A stretch of 64,000 nucleotides of DNA from positions 212,266 to 276,265 of the forward strand of contig CM054144.1 in NCBI GenBank assembly GCA_028751875.1, read 5' to 3'. This document shows, piece by piece, positions 23,301-34,044 of this stretch. Position numbers and translations under genes: made by a program. This stretch comes from Rapana venosa. Taxonomy: Eukaryota > Mollusca > Gastropoda > Neogastropoda > Muricidae. Each line of letters opens with the position of its first letter. The stretch's first letter is position 1. The notes beneath the pieces were generated by a model. It did no database searches, was not told the DNA's origin, and worked only from the letters and a program-made list of their open reading frames with translations.

Positions 23301-26300
23301 AAAGGACTGGCTGGTGGAGATGCGGCTAGCGGAAGAGCAACAAGATTTTGGGATGGTGAATCAGGATAAAATGGTTTAAAAACTTTGCTAAACAGGGGTT
23401 CGGTTTTGAAACCATCATGAAATCATCTAATAAGAACAAAAAACTTACCCAAATTACAAACAACCCACAATCAAAAAGAAGGGGGGGTGGGCGGAATGGG
23501 AAGAAGCGTTTCAGGGGGGACAAATAACGTAAAAAGGGGAGGGGGGAGACATGGGGGAAGGGGAAACCCACCATGGCTTTTGGCCCCGCCCGTTTTCCCC
23601 TCTGGTTTTTGCTGCGATGAATGCTAAGTGTTTTATAGGCGCTAATATCAGGAGCAAACTTGTACTGTTTTTTTACAATCTCAGGGCAGCATACTCTAAT
23701 GTCCCCGGTCTCACTGCCCTGGTGCAAAACAAAACCACTTAATTATTGTGGGGGGGGTGGGCTTCGTTAATCACGTGCAATTTTTTGAACACAGTAGGGG
23801 GGCAATTTAAAAAAGGGTCACGAAGCTGCACAGTGGTAAAACAAATTTTTTATGGAATCGAAAATTTGAACAATTAAACAAAGAGAAAATATCTCAAAAT
23901 CTCAAAAAAAAATAATACAAAAAAAAAATGTTTGACCAAAAAATCAGGGGGAAAAAAACGAACAAAAAAAATTAAAAATTTCGGAAAGATCCAAAAAAAC
24001 CACCATCCGCATTCAAACACAAAGCCACCCAGTGCTGCCGAAGGGCAAAGGAGATCACTCTTTTGCTTTCAAACCCTAGATTCAAAACCCCCACTGTTGG
24101 GCCGCGCCTTTCCCGTTTTGGTCCTGTTTGGGGAATTGGCCCCCCCTACTCTCTTCGCGAAAACCTTTTTGTGCACTTTTTAAAACCCCAAGAATAATTG
24201 TTTCAAACCTAAAATTTCCTATCCCTTTTTTTCATAGCTTCCCCGCTTTTCAATGCCAAAAATTCTTCACCCTGCCAAAGTAATGTGCGTTGTTGGGTGC
24301 TGTGGTGTGTGGTGTGTTCATTTGGACTTGTTTTGAATTTTACTTGCCAGGGGTTTCTGACTGGTGTAAAAAAGGTTTTTTTGCAAGCGTTTGATTTGTC
24401 TGTGCAAGTTTCAGCCTAATTTTTCATTCCTTTATTATTATTATTATTAAATTCATTAAAATTTCAAATCTAGATTGTTCGTGGAATCCAGCCCTCTATT
24501 GCTATGTTTGCCTGTACTGTGTAGAAGACCCCATGCAAAGCAACTGTTTTTTGTTGACGCGTTGTCAAAGGGAATGGGTAGTTAACAGGGGACCCTAACT
24601 GGAAATTTTTTTATGTTATAAAAATTCTATACATAGATAAAAATGCATAAAATAATAAAGATGCAAAAACGAGGCTGGACTCACATAAACCAAAGACTAT
24701 TACCTTTAATCCCAATTTGGTTTTCAGAGAATGACTTTTGAAAATAAAATTCCCAAACCCACGAAATCTACTTAAACCCCCCCTTAAAAGTTTATGCCAC
24801 TGCAAAAGCTTGTTGTCTCATCCAAACGTTTTACCAAAACCACTTAAACTTTGCTATTTACTGTGCAAATACGGCTGTGGGTCATATGCGACCACAGAAC
24901 CATCCAAACCATTAGTAAAAATTGTGTACAGGGGTTTATGGTTTTTATCGTTCAGGCGGGTTTTTTTTACAGCTGCGGCCCCCTGCCCACGATATACCTT
25001 TAATTCCCTTTTTTTGAGATTAACTGGAGGGTTTTTTTGAGGGCTGTGCAAGGTTTAAAATTGTTCTAAAACGCTTTTAAAAAACCAGGGCAAAAATCAG
25101 GCAAGGGGGACTTGTATTGTTTGGTTTAACAGGAGTATAAATTTGACTGGTGGCCCCAAACTTTTCTCCCCCGGGAAGATTTTTTTCTTGGGGTTTTAAA
25201 AGCAAAAAAGACATGAATGTGGACAAATTTCATTTTGATAAGAGTTAAGGGTTTTTTAAAAAGACCAGGTTTGAGGGATTAATACTCTGTTTTTGGGGCC
25301 TTGTGTGGGGTTGCTTGGTGCAAGCACAGACAAAGGTCAAGCATTTTTGGTGGCTTGGGGTTTGATGCCGAAACATTTTTTCAAATCTTAAGAAAGTATT
25401 AACCAGCGTTGATCACCCATCAAGCATTTTAACCCTTATCAAAATGTTCTTTCCCTTTTCAGGGGCTAAGGTAGAATTTGCTAAGGCATGGTTTTATAGC
25501 TACCTTCCAACATGCGTTTTTCTATAGGAATAATTCAAACTACAACACAATTTTCTTAGCTGGAAGATGTCAGCTTGGGAAAAATGAACGCGTAAAAAAA
25601 CAACGCAGTAGTTTAGTACACCCGAGCAAAAAGGTAACAACACCAACAACACCAACAACAAAAAAAGGGAAAAAACTCCTTTCCACCTCAAGCAAAAAAA
25701 AAAGTTTTCCCCCTTTCAAAGAAAAATCCTCCAGAGATGATTGCTTTAACAACTAACTTTTTTTTTTTAAAGCCCTTGTTATCTTATTGAGAAAGAAAAA
25801 ACTAAAAAACAAAAACAAGTGTGTCCAAACATTTTTCACCAATAAAACCCACAATTTTCCCCGCAGTTTATAAAAGCCGTAATCACTGCCAATTATACCC
25901 AGGAAAGGGGTTGCCAATTTTTTAGGCTAATTTTTAAAAAGGTCTTCAAATGGGCCGGTTGTTTCTTAACCCAGCCTGTGCCCGTGGGTGCGGGGTGGGT
26001 GGTCGGGCGGTGTGTGCTTCCCGTCATGCATACACAAGTGTGTTTTTTTGCGAAACCCAATGAATTAACGAAAGTGTTATCTTTTTTTTTTGAAACAGTG
26101 CGGATTCTTTCCCGCCAGTGTTGGTTTTTTATAAAGAAGGGTGGATTGTTTTTTTTTCTGCAACCTGGATTGCTTTAATCTCTTGGCGTTCATTTGCAAT
26201 TTTTTAGACAAGTGTGATTCTTTTTTTATTTTTCCCTAAGGTTTTGGGGATCGCTTTGCTACTTTTCTTTTTCGTTCTTGCGAACTAAAATCCCCTACTT

Positions 26301-26674
26301 TTGTAAATTAAATTTTCAGTTCGCCTTAAACTTGTATGCTTGATTGGCCTTATTTTTTGCAAGGTAGGGGTTGATCTTTTTTTGTTTCGGCTGTTTCTTC
26401 CCTTCTTTTTGTGAAGTAGTTTTTCCCAAATCTAGAAAAGTTTCGTTGTTGGTTTTGCCCACTGTGCTAAAATCTTTAGTGGTACCCTTGAATGTTTTTA
26501 GGGGTTTTGTTCGCTTTTGAGTTGTGCAAAAGCTTGTGGGGGTAGTCTTGGTCAGTCCAACTAATACCAAGTTTTCTCTGATGGCAAAACCCTTTGTCCC
26601 TTTCTTAGTGTATTTTTTTCTAAAACTGTGAGGGTTACTTTTCTTTGTTAATAAAAACCTTTTGTCCTGTTCAG
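23301..26674. other. Long stretch without a recognised gene
   Basis: Rich in A, T, G and C homopolymers, with an (ATT)n patch near 24432-24450. Short open frames appear on both strands, for example minus-strand frames at 24611-24805, 24854-25051 and 26316-26570. The last one is rich in Lys and Thr and lies next to the virus-like remnant. None is recognised, and true coding could be hidden by indels. Confidence 0.4.
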
Positions 26675-26871
26675 TTAAGCGTCAGAGTGTCTTTTTTGTC
26701 CAAAACAAATCATTATGGTCTCGTCTTCGGGGTTGGGGTTGTACCAAATTTTTGTGAAAATCTTTAACCCTGCTTCTAATAATTCTTTTTGGTGCGCAAG
26801 GGTGCTACTGCGGCTTCACTCATATCATCAGCTGGCATAAACACATCATCTATATTATCTATATCATAGTC
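26675..26871 (-). pseudogene. Possible coding remnant, minus strand, unknown product
   Basis: Read from 26871 leftwards, an acidic open segment (DYDIDNIDDVFMPADD at its start) runs to a stop near 26775. A shift of frame there continues as LEAGLKIFTKIWYNPNPEDE and onward to a stop at 26675. The two pieces join across a single small indel and together look protein-like in composition, unlike the neighbouring noise. It points away from the capsid/ATPase remnant to its right and may belong to the same element. No family is recognised; chance is possible. Confidence 0.3.
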
Positions 26872-26920
26872 TTACATTATTGTATTATTGTTTTTTTATT
26901 TTGCTACTAATAGAAAAAAG

Positions 26921-27139
26921 ATGGCGCAACAAACATTTGGTGCAATCCTTGATCCATCAGATGTTTAACTCATTGAGGTTGTGCCGCTTGGCACTCTTTT
27001 CCTTTACTGTGACGTGCCGAAGCTTAAGAATCGGCAGACTTACGAATTTTTGAAAAACCACAAAGTGATGGTTAACTCAAGGGAAAGTACTCTGGCCTGT
27101 AGGGCAATCAGTTTTCTAAGCGCAGATTACTCTCCTTGA
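26921..27139 (+). pseudogene. Short open frame with one internal stop, unknown product
   Basis: Starts at an ATG (MAQQTFGAILDPSDV), meets TAA at codon 16, then stays open for 56 codons to TGA at 27137-27139, including the segment VVPLGTLFLYCDVPKLKN. It lies upstream of the capsid-like gene on the same strand and could be a small gene of that element with a nonsense mutation. I do not recognise the product. Confidence 0.35.
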
Positions 27140-27581
27140 CCATAAGCTTAGCCTTTGTTTTTATCTGTTGGCCAATTTTTTGTTTGACAATGTTCAACAA
27201 GGTGATACTTTGTGGATTTAGATGCAGCTCCAGTGTTATGATTCTTTAAGAAAAATAATCTATTGTACAAAAGTGCATCAATGGATTCAAGCTAGCTTCA
27301 GGGAACTTTCACTCTGGGTGAAAAATCATCACATTGCTTCAGGGGACTAGTTGTATGATAGTTCATGAGCCATTTAAGATATACGCCTAATTTTTCAAAA
27401 CTTATTATTTTTTCAGCATTCAATGTCTGACATATTTTGGAAATTTGTAAAAAAATAAATACAGTCATCTATTAAAAAACTGTGAAACATTCTCAAAAGA
27501 AGACATTATAAACTTTTCAATGATGTATAATGTGTATGTCATTATTACGTTGGGTAAGTCTGATGAATTTTTCAAATATAG
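27140..27581. other. No recognised feature
   Basis: AT-rich sequence between two candidate pieces of the virus-like element. No frame of note. Confidence 0.4.
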
Positions 27582-28705
27582 CCAAAATCATGCGTCACCA
27601 CAAAATGGCAGGATCCATTTCACTGGGACTCCAATGAGTTAAAAGATCCCTTAGGCATAAAAGGAAACAGACAGACAATGGTTATTACAAACAACCCCTC
27701 CACTATTGATGAAAATCAGATTCTGACTGTAAGGTTTCCTAATTTAGGAAAAGGTGATGTCAATTGTTCCAGGCACAACTAGGCTTGCTTTTAGATAGAA
27801 CTAGAGTCTGGAGAATGATCCAAACAGAAGTGAGTAGCAAACTTAGAAGGGCTTTTATAAAAAAAAAAATAGTGTCAAGCTAGAAGGCATGTAGAAGCTG
27901 CTGTCACTAAACAATGCAAGACATTTTTCTTGATCTTATACGATTTATGGAGACAAAAGAAAAAAGAGATGATCTTATTATCAAGGCATACGGATGATGA
28001 GGGACTAAAACATATGAGTAGATTCTGCTGATATGAGGGAAACAAGAAAAAAGATGCTGCCATAGCAAGAGCTATGGTAACAGGTTTTGTATTTCCTCTT
28101 GACTTGAACTGCTCAGCTCTCACATGCCTTACTATCAGGGCGCACTCAGAGACAGACTGTCGTATGAGCTGACCTTTAATGACAGTGCTCGTGTTATTAC
28201 GTCCACTGACCCTGACGCAAAGTACAAAATATCTAGTGTATCTTTAGAGTATGATGTTGTCAATCACCCAGAGCTTGCACGCTTGATTGCACAGCAATAT
28301 CAGTCAAGGCTTGCTATCTATTATGAGAGAGTGCTCAACCATAGCACATTAATGAAGAGTAAAGCAGATACTGTGTGGAACATAAATCTGAACACTCCGG
28401 CAAGATCGTTAAAAGGAATATTAATGCTGTTTGAAGAACCAGCCACCCCCTTTTCCAGATTAAGTGAGAGGTTCATTAATCCTGGTATTAAACATTTATC
28501 ATGTACTATAGAGGGGCAACCAAATCAAGTCTATGCCTCAGGTTATTTACCATATCAACACTTTGATGAGGTAAGAAAATACTTTGCTGCTGGACAACAC
28601 AATGATCCCACTACTGGTCTTACAAGCAAATATTTACATCTGCATGATGTTAGGCTTCATGAATACTTAACATCTAAATATGCATTGTGGGTTGACTTAA
28701 GATGA
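27582..28705 (+). pseudogene. Major-capsid-like gene, frameshifted
   Basis: An N-proximal piece is open at 27582-27782 (67 codons, containing HWDSNELKDPLG and ITNNPSTIDENQILTVRFP). A decayed middle part with several stops follows. The C-proximal 193 codons are open at 28124-28705. The ATG at 28124 is an internal Met: coding-like sequence reads into it from another frame, so an indel lies just upstream near 28100. Landmarks of the intact part are ELTFNDSARVI (residues 15-25), DTVWNINLNTPARSLKG (82-98), a proline-rich loop, TIEGQPNQVYASG (128-140), HFDEVRKYFAAG (146-157) and the end EYLTSKYALWVDLR. I judge it related to double-jelly-roll capsid proteins of Polinton-like elements, from resemblance and from the ATPase next to it; the fold itself cannot be seen from sequence alone. 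It is a broken old copy. Another structural protein is possible. Confidence 0.5.
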
Positions 28706-28797
28706 CAGATGATGATAGGCTGCATGGTTCAGGAAGACTCATTGAAAATGGCTTCAGAAGGAATAGATATTCAAATAGAGAAAGAGCAAGAAAATGA
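28702..28797 (+). CDS. Small open frame overlapping the capsid-like stop (ATGA)
   Basis: Starts at an ATG that overlaps the capsid-like stop codon as ATGA and encodes 31 residues beginning MTDDDRLHGSGRLIENG, rich in Arg near the end (RRNRYSNRERARK). The overlap resembles compact viral gene spacing. It may be the start of a longer gene now broken, since the region up to the ATPase holds several stops. Product unknown. Confidence 0.25.
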   Translation: MTDDDRLHGSGRLIENGFRRNRYSNRERARK

Positions 28798-28871
28798 TGA
28801 GCCCATAAAAATATATCTATTTGTAGCGATGGATGCACAACTCAACATAGAAGGAAACAGACTAAAAGAAG

Positions 28872-29411
28872 TTGTTTACTAATGGACCAAAAGGAGCACA
28901 CTGCTCTCTAATATGCGGGCAGACTGGCTGTGGCAAGACTGTATTTGTTTTAGATTTATTACAAACAGTGTACAAAAATCATTTCGAGTTCATTGTTATA
29001 TTCTGTCCAACACTACACAACAATAAAACATACAGAGAGAGAAAATTTATTTGGACAGATGAGAATATAATTATTGTTAATCCCTCTGACAGGCTAAGTG
29101 AGTGTTTAGAATACTATTATAACTTGTTTGAAAATACAGTAACATTATTTCTTATAGATGACTGCTCAGCCGAGCGTGACATTGTTAAGAAAAGGAATAG
29201 TTTGTCTAAGCTTGCTTTCAGTGGGAGACAAGCACAGACATCTGTTTGGTTGCTGACACAAAAATTTAATAGCATATTAAAGATTACCCGAACAAATCAA
29301 TGTCGTTGTAATTTTTCACATGAAAGACAGAGATGGGTTGTAATAATTGCCTTCGGGAGAATGATGTTATTACAGATGGACAAGAAGAGAAAAAATAAAA
29401 TAAAACTGTAG
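28872..29411 (+). pseudogene. A32/FtsK-HerA-like genome-packaging ATPase, truncated
   Basis: 179 codons. The frame opens shortly after a TAA at 28863-28865, and the TTG at 28872 is a nominal start, so the true N-terminus is missing or frameshifted. Walker A is GQTGCGKT at residues 16-23. Walker B is TLFLIDDC at 91-98, hydrophobic residues followed by Asp-Asp. A later SGRQAQTSVWLLTQ segment at 117-130, with a conserved-type Gln at its end, fits the third motif of A32-like ATPases. These enzymes pump double-stranded DNA into capsids in Polintons, Polinton-like viruses and larger relatives. After about residue 150 the sequence becomes basic and low in complexity (KKRKNKIK), suggesting frame loss, and it is short for the family. 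It follows the capsid-like gene by 166 bp on the same strand. Confidence 0.7.
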
Positions 29412-30021
29412 AAGCTCAAAACACGTTAAGCTAATTCTTAAAACAGACCAACCAACAAGATACTGTATTGTGTGAAGCCCAATAGCTTATTTTTTAAACA
29501 CACACAAGAACATACAGAAAGACACAATACATTTTTTAAACACACTCACACACACACACTCTCACACACAAACACACACACACATAATAAGAAGCAGCTG
29601 TAGGCCTACTGCCAACTGTGTAGTATTGGCAACATGCCAAAATCTTTTTTTAGCATTGGGATTGCACAAAAGGGGCGTGGCTAAGTATTGCACCATCAGA
29701 AAGGAAGGTTTATATTTATTAATTTTCATGTGCGTGTGTATTATGTTGTCCTGTTATGTGTACTGACTACAAGTGGTGTATGAATGGTGTGTCGGCATTC
29801 CAACAGTCATGAATGCCGGAAATCTTCTCCACTACCCAAAGCTCCATTGCAGTGTCCACCAAAATTGCTCTCCTTTTGTAATGGAGCCTGGGTAGCAGAG
29901 AAGGTTTTGCACTTTTTTACTCTGATAAAAATCAGCTAAAAACTCAAGCACTGCATAGATTCTCATAATTTATAGTTTTACTCACTAGAAATAAGATAGA
30001 AACATTTTTCATTTATTATAA
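29412..30021. other. AT-rich stretch with a CA-rich patch
   Basis: A CA-rich patch lies at about 29536-29585. A short imperfect palindrome, CGGCATTC, CAACAGT, then CATGAATGCCG, lies at about 29792-29818. No gene recognised. Confidence 0.5.
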
Positions 30022-30201
30022 GAGATAGGGAAAACAGGCATTCAAGGTAAACTGCTACTTCAACTTACCTAGTTTTCATATAAAACATGGCAACTTTTGG
30101 CCCCATGAGGTGAAGGCAAATCGGCCAAAGTTGCGAAGTTTTATATGAAAAAGTAGGTAAGTTGAAGAGTATTGAGCTTGAATGCTGGTTTTCCTATCTC
30201 T
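30022..30201. mobile_element. Foldback hairpin element (MITE-like)
   Basis: The left arm 30022-30102 and right arm 30123-30201 are imperfect reverse complements over about 80 bp, separated by about 20 bp. Matching stretches include CAACTTACCTA, CATATAAAAC and the outer AGAGATAGG against CCTATCTCT. It sits directly against the start of a LINE A copy. A non-autonomous foldback or MITE origin is likely; no transposase and no clear target duplication were found. Confidence 0.65.
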
Positions 30202-32160
30202 TCATGGATCTTGATCCCATACCTGCTTCTCTTTTCACACAGTGCCTACCACAACTTATACCCTCTAACACGAAAACAGTGAACTCATCTCTTGTTTCAG
30301 GAAATGTTCCATCAGCTCTCAAAACTGCTATAGTCACACCTCTACTCAAAACGCATAACCTTGACCTTAACATTCTGAAGAATTGTAGACCTGTTTCCAA
30401 TCTACGTTTTATTTTCTAATGTCCTTGAAATAGTAGTTCTCAAACAAGATTCCCTCAACAACCACCTTCTCTCAACAATCTTCTTCCTGAGTTTCAGTCT
30501 GCCTATCGATATCATACACAACAGCACTGATAACCACACATAGAACACACCTCTTGAACACGCTTCTACTCGCTTCTCATTCATGACACAGGGATAATCT
30601 CCCATATCACTACTACTCGATTTTTCAGCAGCCTTCGGTACTTTTCAGATCCACTCTATTCTTCTCTATCCCGTCTTCAGATAAATACCGTTCGGGTGAC
30701 TACTGGAACAGCCGCTCACCTGGTTTTAATTCATACAGTACTGACCAATAATTTCAGACAGTTGCAGTAAAATCAAGACTGCCAATAACTGAAATGTGGA
30801 GTACACAGGGATCCAGACTCTAGGCCTCTCGGTCTCACTTCAATCTTTATCACTGCCCATACTGTCACACTTATAAATATATCTTCATCAAATTCAACCA
30901 TCATTTTTTGGCAGATGACTCTCGGATTTCTTCTCTTTTCAAAGACAGTGGTTTACTCCTGATAAATTCTGCCTTTCTTTTCTGGGGCAAATATGGACCC
31001 CTCACTGCTTTGAAGATATTCTAAAACTAAGATAGACAGAACAAATTACAGCTACATGCAGAATAAGCGAAAGCCCACTGCTCATACCATAGGGAAACCC
31101 AACATAAACTCCCTTCCATAAAACGCTCTCAATTGAATCGGCAATGATTCAGTCCCTTACCCACTCTGCTGTGAAGTAATTTAAGGTGTTGTTATGGACA
31201 ACCACTCTCATCTATGCAAATAATTCATCACCCAGACACTGTCAGCCGTGGGGCTATTTTATAACTATCAGTTTATGGTGTTTATTAGTGCAATTCCAAT
31301 GTACCCTTGTCCACCGATTGAAACAACATAAGCGTTACGTCTCGTCATTCTTTCAGTTTGGACTATTTCCATTCTCTTTTGTCTGGTCTGCCAGCAATTC
31401 TTAGTCTAGCCTCTCCTTCAACGTATACAAACTCCACAGTCCTCGACTTGTTCTCGTAAGAAAAAATTGTGAGCACTTTAACCCTCTCTCTTGCGATCTC
31501 CTCCACTGGCTGGCCTGTTGCCACAATGAATAAACTATAAGATCTGTACTCTCTGGTACTCATATGTCTCCACACGAAACTGCACCCACTCCTACCTCTT
31601 GGTGAATGTCGTAACCCGTACTTCCTTTACCAGGTTCCCTCCACTCTGCTGCAGCATTACTTGTGCCTACGATATTACTAGATTCAACGCCAATCCACTG
31701 TTGGCCGTCCGATCTTTCTACTTTTTCGGTTCCATCGACCTGGAATGAGCTCCTCTGTCTCTCTATTCGCCAGAGGCCTAGCATATGACCATTTTAAAAT
31801 CTCCAGCCTCATGACATATTTATTTCAAACCTAAGTTTATACCTCCTGTATGTCATTATCAGAACTTTTCTCCACCCTTCACTAGAACCCATGTTCCTAT
31901 CACCCTGCCTAAAAAAAAATAAGATTTATGATCAGTGTGCTTGTGTTGTGCTTTTTTAAATTAATAAATAATGTATAGGAAAAACTTTTGATTTATTGCA
32001 ATTTTTTCATAGATTTCCGTCTCTGCAGCGTACCATGCTTGTAAGATCTGTTTGATTATTGATTATTTGTCATTGGTTGTATGACTGAGTAAGATTAGGT
32101 TGATATGCATTTGGTCATTGCAAGATAATAGTGCTATATAAGTTCCATTTTTATTATTTC
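30202..32160 (+). mobile_element. LINE family A, plus strand, 5'-truncated and degraded
   Basis: It begins at CATGGATCTTGATCCC, equivalent to the complement of about 62935-62950 in the better copy, and runs through reverse transcriptase to the 3' end GTGCTATATAAGTTCCAT at about 32130-32150. A first open piece (30162-30419) includes DLDPIPASLFTQCLPQL and AIVTPLLKTHNLD, the start of the reverse-transcriptase region. Later pieces are recognisable only at DNA level, for example CATGCTTGTAAGATCTGTTTG near 32035. Many small insertions, unlike those of the other copies, break all frames. Confidence 0.8.
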
Positions 32161-32197
32161 TTGTTATTATATATATATTTGTATTATATATTACGGT

Positions 32198-32234
<37 letters not shown>
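32160..32234. repeat. (TA)n/(ATT) microsatellite at LINE A 3' end
   Basis: ATT- and TA-rich run directly after the LINE A 3' end, consistent with a degenerated tail that expanded to TA. Confidence 0.85.
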
Positions 32235-32237
<3 letters not shown>

Positions 32238-32248
32238 GTCGTGTGTGT

Positions 32249-32520
32249 GTGTGGATGAGAGAGAAGAGGAGAGAGGAGAGTGATTGAGTGGAGTGAGAGA
32301 AAGAGTGAGGTGAGAGATGATGAGAGGAGAGGTGGAGTGAGAGAGAGAGAGGAGTAAGATCTCTGCAGAGAGAGAGAGTGTGAGAGAGACGTGTTTCGTT
32401 GGGGTTGGGGGGGGGGAAAAAAAAGGAGGAAGAAAAAAGGAGAAAAAAAAATAAAAAAAAAAAAAATTTTGGGAGAAAAAGATTTTTTTAAAAAAAAAAG
32501 TTTTTGGGAAAGAAAAGGGG
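32249..32520. repeat. Purine-rich GA tract followed by A-rich run
   Basis: GAGA-type purine tract to about 32392, then G and A homopolymers. Consensus quality of the A-rich half is doubtful. Confidence 0.8.
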
Positions 32521-32960
32521 ACGTTTATTTGGTTTTAAAGCCTTTCCCTTTATCCACTTAAATAAATCTTCATCTGCTATTTGCCTTTTTCCCCTTTTTT
32601 TTCATTTCTCACCTCTCCTTTCCATCCTCCTTAAAAAATAATTAACCTTCTTTTCTCTTTTTAAATAAAAATTAAAAACATTTTTATTACTTTTTCATAA
32701 TCCTCTCTCCTCCTCTTTAAATTCTTTTAAACTTATTATTTTCATTTTCGTAACTTTTTGTCATCTCTCAAAATTCTTTAATCCTTTTAACCATTTATTA
32801 TTAATAATCTTTTTTTACTTTATATTATTTAATTGTCTGGTGTTGATAAAAAAAAAAATATTTAAAAATAATAAAAATATAAAGAATCCGAAAAGAGTTA
32901 AAGCCCCCCTCTTTTATAAACTCATTTCTTTTCCATCTAAAACCTCAAATCATTTTTTTC
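32521..32960. other. AT-rich stretch without recognised feature
   Basis: T- and A-rich sequence with no gene or repeat family recognised. Confidence 0.5.
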
Positions 32961-33192
32961 CCTCCTCCCCTCTCTTCCATCTCACCCTCACCTCCCCTCC
33001 CCCTCTCCCCCCTCCACTCTCCCCCACTTCTCTCTCTCTCCCTCCCTCACTCCTCACCCTCTCCCCCTCCCTCCTCTCATCTTCCTCCCACCTCCACCTC
33101 CCACCCTCTTCTCTCTCTCCTCCTCCAACCTATCCCTCTCCACTCTCTCTCTATCTCCTCTCACTCTTATAAATATATATATATATAATATA
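32961..33192. repeat. CT-rich polypyrimidine tract ending in (TA)n
   Basis: Continuous C/T tract (CTCCCC, CTCTCTC), then a short TATATA run at 33173-33190. Confidence 0.9.
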
Positions 33193-33477
33193 ATTATAAA
33201 AATAAAGTGTGTGGATTTGCTATTTTTGTGTGGATAGGAAACGTGGGGAAATATAGATTGGTGGTGTAGCATGCATCTTTCAGCGTGTTGGTTAATTCTG
33301 ATGTCTTGTTTTCTAAGTTGTCCTTCTTCTTACGTTTTCTTCATCATCAACTTCTATTAGTACTTCTTCTTGCTTTCATTGTTGTGGTACACAGATCAGA
33401 CCCTACCATGAAAAACAGAGGTATCCTGTTGGGGCTGAGCGGGTATGCTGGGTCTGTCTGTGCCTGGCACAGTGGTT
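33193..33477. other. No recognised feature
   Basis: Unique-looking sequence before the 36-bp minisatellite. Nothing recognised. Confidence 0.5.
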
Positions 33478-33770
33478 GCTTTAAACGAAAACCACATTTC
33501 AATATGTGGGGCTGCTTTAGACGAAAACCACATTTCAATATGTGGTGTTGCTTTTGATGAAAACCACATTTCAATCTGTGGTGTTGCTTTTGATGAAAAC
33601 CACATTTCAATCTGTGGGGTTGCTTTTGATGAAAACCACATTTCAATCTGTGGGGTTGCTTTTGATGAAAACCACATTTCAATCTGTGGGGCTGCTTTTG
33701 ATGAAAACCACATTTGAATATGTGAGGCTGCTTTTGATGAAAACTACATTTTAATATCCATGGATGCTTT
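33478..33770. repeat. 36-bp minisatellite with internal palindrome
   Basis: About eight tandem 36-bp units built on TTGCTTTTGATGAAAACCAC then ATTTCAATCTGTGGGG. CCACA and TGTGG in each unit can pair across TTTCAATC. The first two units have TTTAGACG in place of TTTTGATG. The frames on both strands (FDENHISICGVA and its opposite) are repeat readings, since 36 is a multiple of 3. Confidence 0.95.
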
Positions 33771-34044
33771 TGTGTCGCTGCATTGAGATCGTAGACATCT
33801 TGAGTGTTGTCTGAATTCATGAAAGAAATGCCATTAACACGTGTGACCCCTTAGTTTTCCCACATCTGACCAAACCCATAACGATTTAATGTGAACTATA
33901 TTATTTTGAATACCCAGTTTATCTTACTGATCAAATGAAGGTTGTATAACATGTTATATGCTTTAATAAGAAACCTGTATTTAGGTAATGTCATCATCTT
34001 CAGCCAGTATTTCGTACATTTAGTGTAGGTAATTACATAAAGAA
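33771..34044. other. No recognised feature
   Basis: AT-rich sequence between the minisatellite and a SINE-like unit. Nothing recognised. Confidence 0.5.

Larger units (their letters stand above)
26675..29411. mobile_element. Remnant of a double-jelly-roll virus-like element (Polinton-like virus/Maverick type)
   Basis: The call rests on two adjacent same-strand genes: a capsid-like gene (27582-28705, broken) and an A32/FtsK-HerA-type packaging ATPase (28872-29411, truncated). This neighbour pair is typical of Polintons, adintoviruses and Polinton-like viruses. No DNA polymerase B, integrase, protease or terminal inverted repeats were found within the readable part. The stretch to the left is poorly readable, so absence there is weak evidence. 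The boundaries given are only those of the recognisable pieces. Confidence 0.55.

Noticed and set aside
28872..29411. Cellular AAA or ABC ATPase
   Set aside because: There is no ABC signature or AAA second-region motif; the short Walker A to B spacing and the neighbouring capsid-like gene fit the A32 type better.
33478..33770. CRISPR-like array with 36-bp repeats
   Set aside because: There are no spacers: units are contiguous and the organism is a eukaryote. It is a minisatellite.
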